DNA of 64,000 nt from Arsenicicoccus bolidensis DSM 15745 (lineage in GTDB: Bacteria; Actinomycetota; Actinomycetes; Actinomycetales; Dermatophilaceae), in the NCBI RefSeq assembly GCF_000426385.1, contig NZ_AUFG01000005.1:1-64000 (forward strand), given 5' to 3'. Below the pieces are notes generated by a model. That model was not told where the DNA came from. It searched no databases and saw nothing but the letters and a program-made list of their open reading frames with translations. The translations under genes were made by a program, and so were the position numbers. Positions within the stretch are counted from its first letter, which is position 1. Each line of letters begins with the position of its first letter. Shown one piece after another: positions 51,494 to 60,176 of the stretch.

Positions 51494-52524
51494 GCACGCC
51501 ACCAGGGGCACGGCCGGCACCGTCAGCACCCACACCACGGCAGCGTCGTCCCGACGAGAGCATGACCCTGCTCACGGAGATGATGCACCGTCCCCTGGAC
51601 CCCGGGTATGCCGCCGAGGCCGACCGCCGGGTCGCGGCGGGTCTCACGCCGACACCGTCCGGGCGCACGTGGCGCACCACCGTCTATCTCCTGCTCATCG
51701 GGGTGCTCGTGGCGAGCGCCGGCATGGCCCTGCGTCAGCCCAAGGCCGCCGTCACCGCCGAGAAGTCCGCGCTCGTGGCGCAGATCGAGCGCCGCCAGAC
51801 CGAGGCCGACCGGACCCAGGCGCAGATGGCGACGTGGGAGGCCGAGATGACCCGCGTCCGCGAGCAGGTCCTGGCCGGCCAGGCCGAGCAGGGACTGACC
51901 GACCGGCTGCGGCAGGCCGAGCTCGGAGCGGCGGCCACCCCCGTCACGGGGCCGGGGCTGGCGGTCACCGTCGACGACGCCCGCACCAGCACCGAGGCGT
52001 CCGCCGACGGCAACCCCCGCACGTCCGAGCAGGACCCGGGGCGGGTGCAGTCCAGCGACCTGCAGCTCGTCGTCAACGGGCTGTGGGAGGCGGGCGCCGA
52101 GGCGGTCGACGTCAACGGGCACCGGCTGACGTCGACCTCGGCGGTGCGCTTCGCCGGCGAGGCGATCCTGGTCGACTACCGTCCCCTGACCCGGCCCTAC
52201 GTGATCCATGCCATCGGGGACCCGCAGCAGCTGCGCACGCGGTTCCAGGCCACCGAGGGCGGCCGCTGGCTGGACGCGCTCGGCCGTGAGGTCGGCATCC
52301 GTCACGACGTCGCGACGCAGGAACGGCTCGTGCTGCAGGGCGACAGCGGGGTGCGGCTGCGCCACGCGACCCCGGTGCCCGCCTCCGCCATACCCGCTGC
52401 TATTGCGAAGCCAGCCACCAGCACGACGACCAGCGCGAAGCCCGCCAGCACGAAACCAGCCAGCACGACGACCAGCACGAAGCCAGCCAGCACCACGCCC
52501 AGCACGACGGAGGCCAACCCGTGA
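51490..52524 (+). CDS. DUF881 membrane-anchored protein (first copy)
   Basis: A 344-aa protein. It has a cytoplasmic N-terminus of ~75 residues, one transmembrane helix (TTVYLLLIGVLVASAGMALR), a coiled coil (KSALVAQIERRQTEADRTQA) and the DUF881 domain with VTGPGLAVTVDDAR, LQLVVNGLWEAGAEAVDVNG and PYVIHAIGDPQQLRTRFQAT. The last ~45 residues repeat K-P-A-S-T-T. DUF881 proteins flank sbp in a conserved actinobacterial cluster near phosphatidyltransferase and gcvH genes. Their role is not established; cell-envelope or division-linked functions have been suggested. Confidence 0.87.
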   Translation: MSTPPGARPAPSAPTPRQRRPDESMTLLTEMMHRPLDPGYAAEADRRVAAGLTPTPSGRTWRTTVYLLLIGVLVASAGMALRQPKAAVTAEKSALVAQIERRQTEADRTQAQMATWEAEMTRVREQVLAGQAEQGLTDRLRQAELGAAATPVTGPGLAVTVDDARTSTEASADGNPRTSEQDPGRVQSSDLQLVVNGLWEAGAEAVDVNGHRLTSTSAVRFAGEAILVDYRPLTRPYVIHAIGDPQQLRTRFQATEGGRWLDALGREVGIRHDVATQERLVLQGDSGVRLRHATPVPASAIPAAIAKPATSTTTSAKPASTKPASTTTSTKPASTTPSTTEANP

Positions 52525-52853
52525 TCCCCGCACTCGGACTGCTCATCGGCATCGTGATCGGGGTCTTCCTCGACCCCTCGGTGCCGGTGTGGCTCCAGCC
52601 CTACCTCCCGATCGCGATCATCGCGGCGCTCGACGCCGTGTTCGGTGGTCTGCGCGCCGTCCTCGACGGCATCTTCAACGACAAGGTCTTCGTCATCTCG
52701 TTCCTGTCCAACGTGGTGGTGGCGGCGCTCATCGTCTTCCTCGGTGACCAGCTCGGCGTCGGCGCCCAGCTCTCCACCGGGGTCGTCGTGGTCCTCGGCG
52801 TCCGCATCTTCTCCAACGTCGCGTCGATCCGCCGACACCTCTTCCACGCATGA
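52521..52853 (+). CDS. sbp: Small basic protein Sbp (DUF1290)
   Basis: A 110-aa protein of four hydrophobic segments. It opens with IPALGLLIGIVIGVFLDPSV and has LPIAIIAALDAVFGGLRAVL and FVISFLSNVVVAALIVFLGD, the latter with the F.S.....A..L.FLGD pattern of DUF1290. Members lie between two DUF881 genes or next to ftsZ clusters in Gram-positive bacteria. The GTG overlaps the upstream stop, and the next DUF881 gene overlaps by four bases. Confidence 0.88.
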   Translation: MIPALGLLIGIVIGVFLDPSVPVWLQPYLPIAIIAALDAVFGGLRAVLDGIFNDKVFVISFLSNVVVAALIVFLGDQLGVGAQLSTGVVVVLGVRIFSNVASIRRHLFHA

Positions 52854-53719
52854 GCACGCGCCTCCCCGACCCGCCCGACGGCGACGGCACCACGCCGGAG
52901 CCCCGCACCGCTTCGCAGCCCTCCACCGCTTCGCAGCCCTCCACCTCTCCGTCGGACTCCACCGCGCCCACGACCGCCACCCCTCCCTCCGCGTGGCGGC
53001 GGCTCGCCCGCGTCGGCCGCCCCCGACTCACCAAGGCCAACGCGGTGGCCACGGCGCTCGCGGTGCTGCTGGGGTTCGCGCTCGCCACCCAGCTGCAGTC
53101 GCAGTCACGACGCGGTCTGGAGTCCCTGCGCACCAGCGACCTCGTGCGCATCCTCGATGACCAGAACGCGCGCTCGGACCGGCTCGACGCCGAGGCGCGG
53201 CAGCTGCAGGCCCAGCGGGACGAGCTCGTCAACGGGTCGCAGCAGGGGCAGGCCGCCGTCACCGCGGCCCGGGAGCGGCTCGACACGCTCGGCATCCTGG
53301 CGGGCACCGCCAAGGCCAAGGGGCCCGGGGTCACGATCCGCATCACCGACCCCCAGGGCAAGGTCAAGGCCCCCATGCTGCTGGACGTCGTCCAGGAGCT
53401 GCGCGACGCGGGCGCCGAGGCGATCCAGGTCGGTGACGTGCGGGTCGTCGCCTCGACGTGGTTCGGTGCCCAGGACGGCGCCCTGCGCGCCGACGGCAAG
53501 CCGCTCGGCGCCCCTTACGTCATCAAGGCGATCGGCGACCCGGCCACCATGGACGCCGCCATGCGGATCCCCGGCGGCGTCGTCGAGAGCATGAGGCAGG
53601 AGGGCGCTGACGCGGCCGTGGCACGGGCAGATAGCATCACCGTGGACGCGCTGGCGACGCCGGCGCAGCCACGTCACGCTCAACCCGTGCCGGCCCCGAC
53701 GACGGGACCAGCTCCGTAG
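52850..53719 (+). CDS. DUF881 membrane-anchored protein (second copy)
   Basis: A 289-aa paralogue of the first DUF881 protein. The N-terminus has a direct repeat of six residues (TASQPS twice; 18-bp repeat near 52908-52943). One helix (VATALAVLLGFALATQLQSQ) is followed by a coiled coil (LDDQNARSDRLDAEARQLQA) and the DUF881 domain (GPGVTIRITDPQGKVKAPML, VVQELRDAGAEAIQVGDVRV, PYVIKAIGDPATMDAAMRIP). The domain is shorter than in the first copy. Likely an interacting pair with Sbp. Confidence 0.86.
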   Translation: MSTRLPDPPDGDGTTPEPRTASQPSTASQPSTSPSDSTAPTTATPPSAWRRLARVGRPRLTKANAVATALAVLLGFALATQLQSQSRRGLESLRTSDLVRILDDQNARSDRLDAEARQLQAQRDELVNGSQQGQAAVTAARERLDTLGILAGTAKAKGPGVTIRITDPQGKVKAPMLLDVVQELRDAGAEAIQVGDVRVVASTWFGAQDGALRADGKPLGAPYVIKAIGDPATMDAAMRIPGGVVESMRQEGADAAVARADSITVDALATPAQPRHAQPVPAPTTGPAP

Positions 53720-53777
53720 CACCCGTCCACGGAGGCCCGTCCGAGCCGGACGTCATCCGCGACCTACAAGGAGCGCC

Positions 53778-54164
53778 ATGTCGGAGCTGTCCTACCCCGA
53801 GAACCTTCGCTACACCGCCGAGCACGAGTGGGTCGCCGTCGAGGGCGACCTCGCCAAGATCGGCGTCACCGCCTACGCGCAGGACGCGCTGGGCGACGTC
53901 GTCTACGTCAACCTCCCTGCCGTGGGCGACACCGTCTCCGCCGGCGACTCGTGCGGCGAGGTGGAGTCCACCAAGTCCGTCTCCGACCTGTACTCCCCGG
54001 TGTCCGGCGAGGTCGTCGAGGTCAACGAGGAGCTCGACGGGACCCCCGAGTCGGTCAACTCCGACCCCTACGGCAGCGGCTGGATGTTCACGGTCAAGGT
54101 CACCGACCCCGGCCAGCTCGACGGTCTCATGGACGTGAGCGCCTACAAGGCCCAGCTCGACTGA
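53778..54164 (+). CDS. gcvH: Glycine cleavage system H protein
   Basis: A 128-aa lipoyl carrier that shuttles the aminomethyl group from GcvP to GcvT. The lipoylated Lys is in CGEVESTKSVSDLYSPVSGE. YTAEHEWVAVEGDLAKIGVT and LGDVVYVNLPAVGDTV are family blocks. AAGGAG lies six bases before the ATG. The gcvP gene is 3 kb downstream under its own riboswitch, and no gcvT is present, so the system is split in this genome. Confidence 0.96.
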   Translation: MSELSYPENLRYTAEHEWVAVEGDLAKIGVTAYAQDALGDVVYVNLPAVGDTVSAGDSCGEVESTKSVSDLYSPVSGEVVEVNEELDGTPESVNSDPYGSGWMFTVKVTDPGQLDGLMDVSAYKAQLD

Positions 54165-54199
54165 CCGATAGGCTGGTGCCTCGGACACATTTCTCATAC

Positions 54200-54252
54200 G
54201 GTGTCACCCGCGGTGACCCGCACGTTCGCGTGACGGGCACGCGGGTGACACC
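54200..54252. promoter_or_regulatory. Long inverted repeat between gcvH and the FHA gene
   Basis: Perfect 13-bp arms GGTGTCACCCGCG (54200-54212) and its complement (54240-54252) enclose a 27-base loop that can itself fold (CCCG/CGGG). It ends 27 bases before the FHA start. It could end gcvH transcription, regulate the FHA operon or act as an operator. Confidence 0.5.
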
Positions 54253-54279
54253 GATTGATCGCCAAGGAGGGACTGCATC

Positions 54280-54732
54280 ATGAGCCACCCTGAGCAGGAG
54301 GGCCGTCGCCCTCTCCCCGAGGGCCCGTCGACGCAGCAGTTCCAGGGCGTCGGTCAGGAGCCGGACCTCACCGCCGACGGGGGCGGCACGCAGGGGCCGC
54401 ACGACCAGGCCACCGTCGACGCGCTGCGTCCCGGCACGGCGCTGCTGGTGGTCCTGCGTGGACCCAACACCGGCGCCCGCTTCCTCCTCGACGCCGAGGA
54501 GGTCAGCGCCGGTCGTCACCCCGACAGCGACATCTTCCTCGACGACGTGACCGTCTCCCGTCGGCACGCAGTCTTCGTGCGGATGGGCGACACCTTCGAG
54601 GTGCGGGACGTGGGGTCGCTCAACGGCACCTACGTCAACCGTGAGCGCACGGACGCCGGCCGCCTCCAGGCCGGTGACGAGGTGCAGATCGGCAAGTTCC
54701 GCCTCGTGTTCTACGCCCCGTCGTCCAGCTGA
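54280..54732 (+). CDS. FHA-domain protein, GarA/OdhI-like
   Basis: A 150-aa protein. The C-terminal FHA domain (about 50-145) includes the phosphothreonine-binding motif in SAGRHPDSDIFLDDVTVSRR and DVGSLNGTYVNRER, nearly identical to GarA/OdhI, the 2-oxoglutarate dehydrogenase regulators. GarA-type proteins carry an ETTS-like phospho-site N-terminally; here that exact motif is not seen. STQQF and ATVDAL are the nearest Thr-containing segments. AAGGAGG lies eight bases before the ATG. ftsR overlaps its stop by one base, the same order as odhI-ftsR in Corynebacterium. Confidence 0.88.
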   Translation: MSHPEQEGRRPLPEGPSTQQFQGVGQEPDLTADGGGTQGPHDQATVDALRPGTALLVVLRGPNTGARFLLDAEEVSAGRHPDSDIFLDDVTVSRRHAVFVRMGDTFEVRDVGSLNGTYVNRERTDAGRLQAGDEVQIGKFRLVFYAPSSS

Positions 54733-55436
54733 TGCCGGTGAGCGACGGCTCCTCCTCCCGCAGCACCTTCACGATCGGCGCCGTCGTCGCGGCGCTGGTC
54801 GACGACTTCCCCGACCTGTCCATCAGCAAGGTCAGGTTCCTGGAGTCCAAGGGGCTCCTCACCCCGGAGCGTCGCCCGTCGGGCTATCGCGTCTTCTCCC
54901 AGGAGGACGTCGAACGGCTGCGCTACATCCTCACCGCGCAGCGCGACCGGTTCTGGCCGCTCGAGGTGATCCGTGACGCGCTGGACGCCATCGACCGCGG
55001 GCTCACCCCGTCGGGGCCGGGGGAGTCCACGCTCCCGACCGTCCCCGAGACGGTCGCCGCCGACGCGGTCGACTCGTTGCTCACGGCTCCCGCCTCCTCG
55101 CTGCGGCTCACCGAGCGCGAGGTGCGTCGCTCCGCCGGCATCGACGAGGCCACGCTCACCGGGCTGCTGACCTACGGCCTGTTGCGCCCCGACCGTCACG
55201 GCCACTTCGACGAGGACGACCTGGCGGTGGCCCGGGCGGCCGGCCAGCTCGCGTCCCACGGGATCGAGCCGCGGCACCTGCGGCCGTTCCGCACGGCGGC
55301 CGACCGTGAGCTGGCCCTCGTCGAGCAGGTGCGTGGGCCTGCGGCCCGACGCCGTGACGACGACCCCGCGGTCGACATACTGCGGTCCTGCCTGTCCCTG
55401 CACGCCGCCCTGGTCCGAGGCGGTCTCGGGGACTGA
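54732..55436 (+). CDS. ftsR: MerR-type regulator FtsR
   Basis: A 234-aa regulator. The N-terminal MerR winged helix has FTIGAVVAALVDDFPDLSIS, KVRFLESKGLLTPERRPSGY and RVFSQEDVERLRYILTAQRD. The C-terminal part ends in LRSCLSLHAALVRGGL. In Corynebacterium glutamicum the gene next to odhI encodes FtsR, an activator of ftsZ; position and domain order match. Start ATG 54732 overlaps the FHA stop (TGATG). Function is inferred from synteny. Confidence 0.85.
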   Translation: MPVSDGSSSRSTFTIGAVVAALVDDFPDLSISKVRFLESKGLLTPERRPSGYRVFSQEDVERLRYILTAQRDRFWPLEVIRDALDAIDRGLTPSGPGESTLPTVPETVAADAVDSLLTAPASSLRLTEREVRRSAGIDEATLTGLLTYGLLRPDRHGHFDEDDLAVARAAGQLASHGIEPRHLRPFRTAADRELALVEQVRGPAARRRDDDPAVDILRSCLSLHAALVRGGLGD

Positions 55437-55477
55437 GCACCACGAGCGCCATCGGCGACGGGTCGCCGATCGCGAGG

Positions 55478-55483
55478 TACGGT
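55478..55483 (+). promoter_or_regulatory. -10-like hexamer TACGGT
   Basis: TACGGT ends six bases before the GTG of the bifunctional nuclease gene. Confidence 0.4.
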
Positions 55484-55489
55484 GGCGAG

Positions 55490-56005
55490 GTGAGGTCACT
55501 AGAGGTGCTCGGGGTCCGGGTCGAGATGCCGACCAACAAGCCGATCGTGCTGCTCAAGGAGACGGACGGCAGTCGCTTCCTGCCGATCTGGGTCGGGGCC
55601 GCCGAGGCCACCGCGATCGCCTACGCGCAGCAGGGGGTCGAGCCGCCGCGGCCGCTCACCCACGACCTGATCGCCAGCCTGATCCCCGCGCTCGGCCACC
55701 GGCTCACCGAGATCCGGATCAGCTCGCTGCAGGACAGCTACTTCCGGGCCACGCTCGTCTTCGACGGCACGATCGAGGTGGACTCCCGCGCGTCGGACGC
55801 CATCGCGATCGCGCTGCGCACCGGCACCGGCCTCGTGACCACCGAGGCCATCCTCGACGAGGCGGGCGTGACGATCTCCGGGGAGGCCGGCGAGGACGGG
55901 GAGGTGGCCGCCGAGGACGAGGTCGAGCGCTTCCGCGAGTTCCTCGACCACGTCACGCCCGAGGACTTCGAGGGACGCCAGGACGAGGGCCCTCACGAGG
56001 CCTGA
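55490..56005 (+). CDS. Bifunctional nuclease-family protein (DUF151)
   Basis: A 171-aa protein of PF02577. VEMPTNKPIVLLKETDGSRF, LPIWVGAAEATAIAYAQQGV, RPLTHDLIASLIPALGHRLT and VDSRASDAIAIALRTGTGLV are the conserved blocks. Plant and bacterial relatives degrade DNA and RNA; the actinobacterial members between ftsR and a MerR gene are uncharacterised as far as I know. The C-terminus is acidic. GTG 55490 is supported by a -10-like hexamer six bases upstream. Confidence 0.88.
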   Translation: MRSLEVLGVRVEMPTNKPIVLLKETDGSRFLPIWVGAAEATAIAYAQQGVEPPRPLTHDLIASLIPALGHRLTEIRISSLQDSYFRATLVFDGTIEVDSRASDAIAIALRTGTGLVTTEAILDEAGVTISGEAGEDGEVAAEDEVERFREFLDHVTPEDFEGRQDEGPHEA

Positions 56006-56174
56006 CGACCAGGTGCCCCGTCTGCGCCGGCCCGCGCCCCGGGGTCCGACGAGCCGGTCAGCCGGTCAGCCGGGTCGCAGAGAAGGTGGGCGACCCGGTA
56101 GGCCGTTCGGGTAACCCCGAGGCGCGCCACCCCCGACGCAGCCCGACACACGTGCCGGGTGGGGGCTGATGTGA

Positions 56175-56203
56175 TTGACGACCCCCAGGCCGGGACGTAC
56201 CGT
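56175..56203 (+). promoter_or_regulatory. Promoter TTGACG-N17-TACCGT before the MerR gene
   Basis: A -35-like TTGACG (56175-56180) and -10-like TACCGT (56198-56203) are 17 bases apart, the best -35/-10 pair I see in the window. It would give a ~75-nt leader. The rest of the 279-bp gap holds short GGTCAGCC repeats near 56052-56070 and an inverted repeat GGGTCGC...GCGACCC near 56074-56097. Confidence 0.55.
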
Positions 56204-56284
56204 CGAACTCGAGCCCGGCACCACGTCACGCTACTGCGCGCGACGCCCGACAGCCGAGACGAGCAGCGTGAAGGGGGAGGGGCC

Positions 56285-56860
56285 GTGGGACCGGAGCACA
56301 CCGACCGCCCGGTCGTGCCGACCGCCTCGCAGGGGTTGCTCTTCACCGACGACCTGCCCGACCTGTCCGAGGACATCGGCTACCGCGGACCCACCGCCTG
56401 CAAGGCCGCGGGCATCACCTACCGCCAGCTCGACTACTGGGCCCGCACCGGCCTGGTGGAGCCGTCCGTGCGTGGCGCGACGGGGTCGGGCACGCAGCGG
56501 CTCTACGGCTTCCGCGACATCCTCGTGCTCAAGGTCGTCAAGCGGCTGCTCGACACCGGCGTGTCCCTCCAGCAGATCCGCGTGGCCATCTCGACGCTGC
56601 GCGAGCGCGGCGTCGAGGACCTCGCGCAGATCACCCTCATGAGTGACGGCGCCTCCGTCTACGAGTGCACGTCCGCCGACGAGGTCATCGACCTCGTCCA
56701 GGGCGGGCAGGGCGTCTTCGGCATCGCGGTCGGACGCGTGTGGCGCGAGATCGAGGGCGAGCTGTCCTCGCTGCCGAGCGAGCGCTTCGAGGACGAGGAG
56801 CAGCCCGACTTCCCGGGCGACGAGCTCACCGCCCGGCGCCGCACCCGCTCCGCCGGCTGA
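56285..56860 (+). CDS. MerR-family transcriptional regulator
   Basis: A 191-aa MerR-type protein. The helix-turn-helix is GPTACKAAGITYRQLDYWAR and TGLVEPSVRGATGSGTQRLY, followed by GFRDILVLKVVKRLLDTGVS. The C-terminal part (DGASVYECTSADEVIDLVQG) is not a known ligand domain. This second MerR gene after ftsR and the bifunctional nuclease is the standard actinobacterial order. GGGGAGGGG lies just before GTG 56285. It directly precedes the glycine riboswitch and gcvP. Confidence 0.88.
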   Translation: MGPEHTDRPVVPTASQGLLFTDDLPDLSEDIGYRGPTACKAAGITYRQLDYWARTGLVEPSVRGATGSGTQRLYGFRDILVLKVVKRLLDTGVSLQQIRVAISTLRERGVEDLAQITLMSDGASVYECTSADEVIDLVQGGQGVFGIAVGRVWREIEGELSSLPSERFEDEEQPDFPGDELTARRRTRSAG

Positions 56861-56944
56861 CCACCCCTCGCGCCAGGGTCGTGACGACCCGGGTCGCGCC
56901 GGCCGGGGCGGCACCCTGCTGCTAGGGTTTGCAGCGCTGATCAC

Positions 56945-57092
56945 CTCACGCGGGAGAGATCCTGCGCGGCGAAGGCCGATGATGCTCCGTCGCGACGAGG
57001 CGACGGAGTGCCGCAGGTCGACGTCGGCGGGGCGCCGAAGGGGCAACTACCCCGGAACCTCTCAGGCACCCGGACCGCGTGGGCAGGCACCC
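56945..57092 (+). ncRNA. Glycine riboswitch (gcvT-type) controlling gcvP
   Basis: The conserved glycine-aptamer words occur in order: GCGGGAGAG at 56950-56958, GCGCCGAAGGGGCAA at 57032-57046, and CCTCTCAGGCACCCGGACCG at 57058-57077. GGGAGAG pairs with CTCTC to form P1. The arm between the first and second words is long (about 70 nt) and can fold separately (CTCCGTCGC/GCGACGGAG at 56985-57008). I see one complete aptamer rather than a tandem pair. It ends about 95 bases before the gcvP GTG, the right place for control of glycine catabolism. Confidence 0.85.
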
Positions 57093-57184
57093 TGGATGCG
57101 TCGCCCCGGCGTCGCAGACTGGAGGGGACGGACCCGCCGCAGCGGCGAGCCCGACCTACGCCCGCCTGCCACGAGGAGCCTGCC

Positions 57185-60073
57185 GTGAGCACAGACAGCA
57201 CCACCACCGTGCCGGAGTTCGTCTCCCGCCACATCGGCCCGCGCGAGGACGACGTCACGCGCATGCTGGAGGTCATCGGCCAGCCCAGCGTCGAGGAGCT
57301 CATCGCCCGCACCGCACCGGCCGCCATCCTCGGGGGCCCGTCCCTCGCGCTCGAGGGAGCCCCCACCGAGCAGGCCGTCACCGACGAGCTGCGCGCGATC
57401 GCCGACCGCAACCAGGTCAAGACCTCGCTGATCGGCCTCGGCTACTACGGCACCGTGACGCCGCCCGTCGTGCGGCGCAACGTGCTCGAGAACCCCGCGT
57501 GGTACACCGCCTACACGCCCTACCAGCCCGAGATCAGCCAGGGCCGGCTCGAGGCCCTGCTCAACTTCCAGACCATGGTCAACGACCTGACCGGGCTCGA
57601 CATCGCCAACTCGTCCCTGCTCGACGAGGGCACGGCGGCTGCGGAGGCCATGACCCTGATGCGGCGGTCCAGCAAGGCGGCCAAGGACGCCGTGCTGCTG
57701 GTCGACGAGCAAGTGCTGCCGCAGTCCTACGCCGTGATCGCATCGCGCGCCCTGCCGCTCGGCATCCAGGTGGAGCGGCTGGACCTGTCGTCCGTGACCA
57801 CGGCCGAGGGGCTGCTCGAGGCCTCCGGCGGCGAGGGCGTCTTCGGCGTCCTCGTGCAGTACCCCGGGGCCGACGGCGAGGTGCGCGACTGGCGCGCCCT
57901 GGCGGAGGCCGCCCACGAGGCCAAGGCCCTCGTGACCGCCGCCACCGACCTGCTCGCCCTGACGCTGCTGACGCCGCCCGGCGAGTGGGGCGCCGACATC
58001 GCGGTGGGCAACAGCCAGCGGTTCGGGGTCCCCATGGGCTTCGGTGGTCCCCACGCCGGCTTCATGTCGGTCCGCAAGGGCCTCGAGCGGTCCATGCCCG
58101 GCCGCCTCGTGGGGGTGTCCGTCGACGAGGTGGGCGCTCCGGCATACCGGCTCGCCCTGCAGACGCGAGAGCAGCACATCAGGCGGGAGAAGGCCACCTC
58201 CAACATCTGCACCGCCCAGGTGCTGCTGGCCGTCATGGCCAGCATGTATGCCGTCTGGCACGGTCCCGAGGGGCTGCGGCGCATCGCCGAGCGCGTCCAG
58301 CGGCACACCGCCGCCGCGCGCCAGGCCCTCGTCGCCGCGTCCGTCGACGTGCGCACCCAGCACCAGTTCGACACCCTCACGGTCTCGGTGCCCGGCCGCG
58401 CCGACGCCGTCATGGCGGCTGCGCTCGAGCGGGACCTCAACCTGTGGCGCGTGGACGCCGACACGGTGCAGCTGTCCTTCGACGAGACGACGGACCGGGC
58501 GCAGGTCGCGGCGGTCGTCGAGTCCTTCGGCGCGAGCTTCTCGGGTGCGGTGCCCGGCGACCTGGCTCCGTCCTGGCCCGAGGCGCTGACCCGCACGAGC
58601 GACTACCTCACGCACCCGGTCTTCAGCGCGCACCACTCCGAGACGGCGATGATGCGCTACCTGCGCCGCCTCGCCGACAAGGACTACGCGCTCGACCGCG
58701 GCATGATCCCGCTGGGCTCGTGCACTATGAAGCTCAACGCCACCACCGAGCTCGAGCCCATCACCTGGCCCGAGTTCTCGTCCCTGCACCCCTTCGTGCC
58801 GACCGACCAGTCGGCGGGCTCGCGCCAGATCGTCTCGGACCTGCAGCAGTGGCTGGTCGAGATCACCGGCTACGACGCCGTGTCCATGCAGCCCAACTCC
58901 GGCGCCTCCGGCGAGCTGGCCGGCCTCATGGCGATCCGCGCCTACCACCGCGCGAACGGGCAGGAGGAGCGCAATGTCTGCCTCATCCCGTCCAGCGCCC
59001 ACGGCACCAACGCGGCGTCCGCGGTGATGGCGGGCTTCAAGGTCGTCGTGGTCAAGTCCACGGCCGGCGGCTCGGTCGACATGGAGGACCTACGCGGCAA
59101 GGTCAAGGAGCACTGCGAGGTGCTCGCGGCGATCATGGTGACCTATCCCTCGACCCACGGCGTCTACGAGGACACCATCGTCGAGCTGTGCGAGCTGGTC
59201 CACGAGGCCGGCGGCCAGGTCTACGTCGACGGCGCCAACATGAACGCCCTGGTCGGTGTCGCGCGTCCGGGCAAGTTCGGGGCGGACGTCTCGCACCTCA
59301 ACCTGCACAAGACCTTCTGCATCCCCCACGGTGGCGGCGGCCCGGGCGTCGGCCCCATCGGCGTGCGGTCCCACCTGGCGCCATACCTGCCCAACCACCC
59401 GCTCGCGCCCGAGGCCGGGCCGGAGACGGCGACCGGACCTGCGGCGTCCGCGCCGTACGGCTCGGCGTCGATCCTGCCGATCTCGTGGGCGTACATCCGG
59501 CTCATGGGCGGCGAGGGGCTGCGCCGCGCGACGCTCGCGGCCGTGCTCAACGCCAACTACGTGGCGGCGCGGCTGCGCGACCACTACCCGGTGCTCTACA
59601 GCCAGGACGGGCTCGTGGCGCACGAGTGCATCCTGGACCTGCGGGGCATCACCCACGACACGGGTGTCACGGTGGACGACGTGGCCAAGCGGCTCATCGA
59701 CTACGGCTTCCACGCGCCCACGATGTCCTTCCCGGTCGCCGGGACGCTGATGGTCGAGCCGACGGAGTCCGAGGACCTCGTGGAGCTGGACCGGTTCTGC
59801 GACGCCATGATCGCGATCAAGACCGAGATCGACCAGGTCGGGTCGGGCGAGGTGGCGGCGGACGCGTCGGTGCTCCGGCACGCGCCCTACACCGCGGAGT
59901 CGCTGGCGGGGGACTGGGACTACGGGTTCGACCGCCGCACGGCGGCGTTCCCGGCCGGTGTGGACCCGCGGTCGAAGTACTGGCCGTCGGTGCGGCGCAT
60001 CGACGGCGCGTACGGCGACCGCAACCTGATCTGCACGTGCCCGCCCCCCGAGGCGTTCGCCGACAACGACTGA
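57185..60073 (+). CDS. gcvP: Glycine dehydrogenase (decarboxylating), P protein
   Basis: A 962-aa pyridoxal-phosphate enzyme that decarboxylates glycine and passes the aminomethyl group to GcvH. It has both homologous halves in one chain: [20 protein letters not shown] and [20 protein letters not shown] in the first; [20 protein letters not shown] and the PLP-Lys in [20 protein letters not shown] in the second. GTG 57185 has AGGAG six bases upstream and follows the glycine riboswitch. A hairpin at 60095-60147 ends the unit. Confidence 0.97.
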   Translation: MSTDSTTTVPEFVSRHIGPREDDVTRMLEVIGQPSVEELIARTAPAAILGGPSLALEGAPTEQAVTDELRAIADRNQVKTSLIGLGYYGTVTPPVVRRNVLENPAWYTAYTPYQPEISQGRLEALLNFQTMVNDLTGLDIANSSLLDEGTAAAEAMTLMRRSSKAAKDAVLLVDEQVLPQSYAVIASRALPLGIQVERLDLSSVTTAEGLLEASGGEGVFGVLVQYPGADGEVRDWRALAEAAHEAKALVTAATDLLALTLLTPPGEWGADIAVGNSQRFGVPMGFGGPHAGFMSVRKGLERSMPGRLVGVSVDEVGAPAYRLALQTREQHIRREKATSNICTAQVLLAVMASMYAVWHGPEGLRRIAERVQRHTAAARQALVAASVDVRTQHQFDTLTVSVPGRADAVMAAALERDLNLWRVDADTVQLSFDETTDRAQVAAVVESFGASFSGAVPGDLAPSWPEALTRTSDYLTHPVFSAHHSETAMMRYLRRLADKDYALDRGMIPLGSCTMKLNATTELEPITWPEFSSLHPFVPTDQSAGSRQIVSDLQQWLVEITGYDAVSMQPNSGASGELAGLMAIRAYHRANGQEERNVCLIPSSAHGTNAASAVMAGFKVVVVKSTAGGSVDMEDLRGKVKEHCEVLAAIMVTYPSTHGVYEDTIVELCELVHEAGGQVYVDGANMNALVGVARPGKFGADVSHLNLHKTFCIPHGGGGPGVGPIGVRSHLAPYLPNHPLAPEAGPETATGPAASAPYGSASILPISWAYIRLMGGEGLRRATLAAVLNANYVAARLRDHYPVLYSQDGLVAHECILDLRGITHDTGVTVDDVAKRLIDYGFHAPTMSFPVAGTLMVEPTESEDLVELDRFCDAMIAIKTEIDQVGSGEVAADASVLRHAPYTAESLAGDWDYGFDRRTAAFPAGVDPRSKYWPSVRRIDGAYGDRNLICTCPPPEAFADND

Positions 60074-60094
60074 CGCGCAGCGCACGAACCCGCG

Positions 60095-60147
60095 GCCGGT
60101 AGTCGCACCGGCCTGGGAGGCCAGGGCCGGTGGGTGTGACTACCGGC
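60095..60147. terminator. Hairpin between gcvP and the AraC-type gene
   Basis: Outer arms GCCGGTAGTC (60095-60104) and GACTACCGGC (60138-60147), and inner arms CACCGGCC (60106-60113) and GGCCGGTG (60125-60132), form an interrupted stem in a convergent gap. No T-tract follows. A short GGTCCGGTC tandem repeat lies at about 60153-60179. Confidence 0.65.
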
Positions 60148-60176
60148 GGTGAGTCCGGTCGGTCCGGTCGGTCCGG

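Noticed and set aside
57062-59002. A 646-codon minus-strand frame opposite gcvP
   Set aside because: It is the complement of highly conserved gcvP codons; the His/Gly/Asp-rich translation has no domain and no ribosome site.
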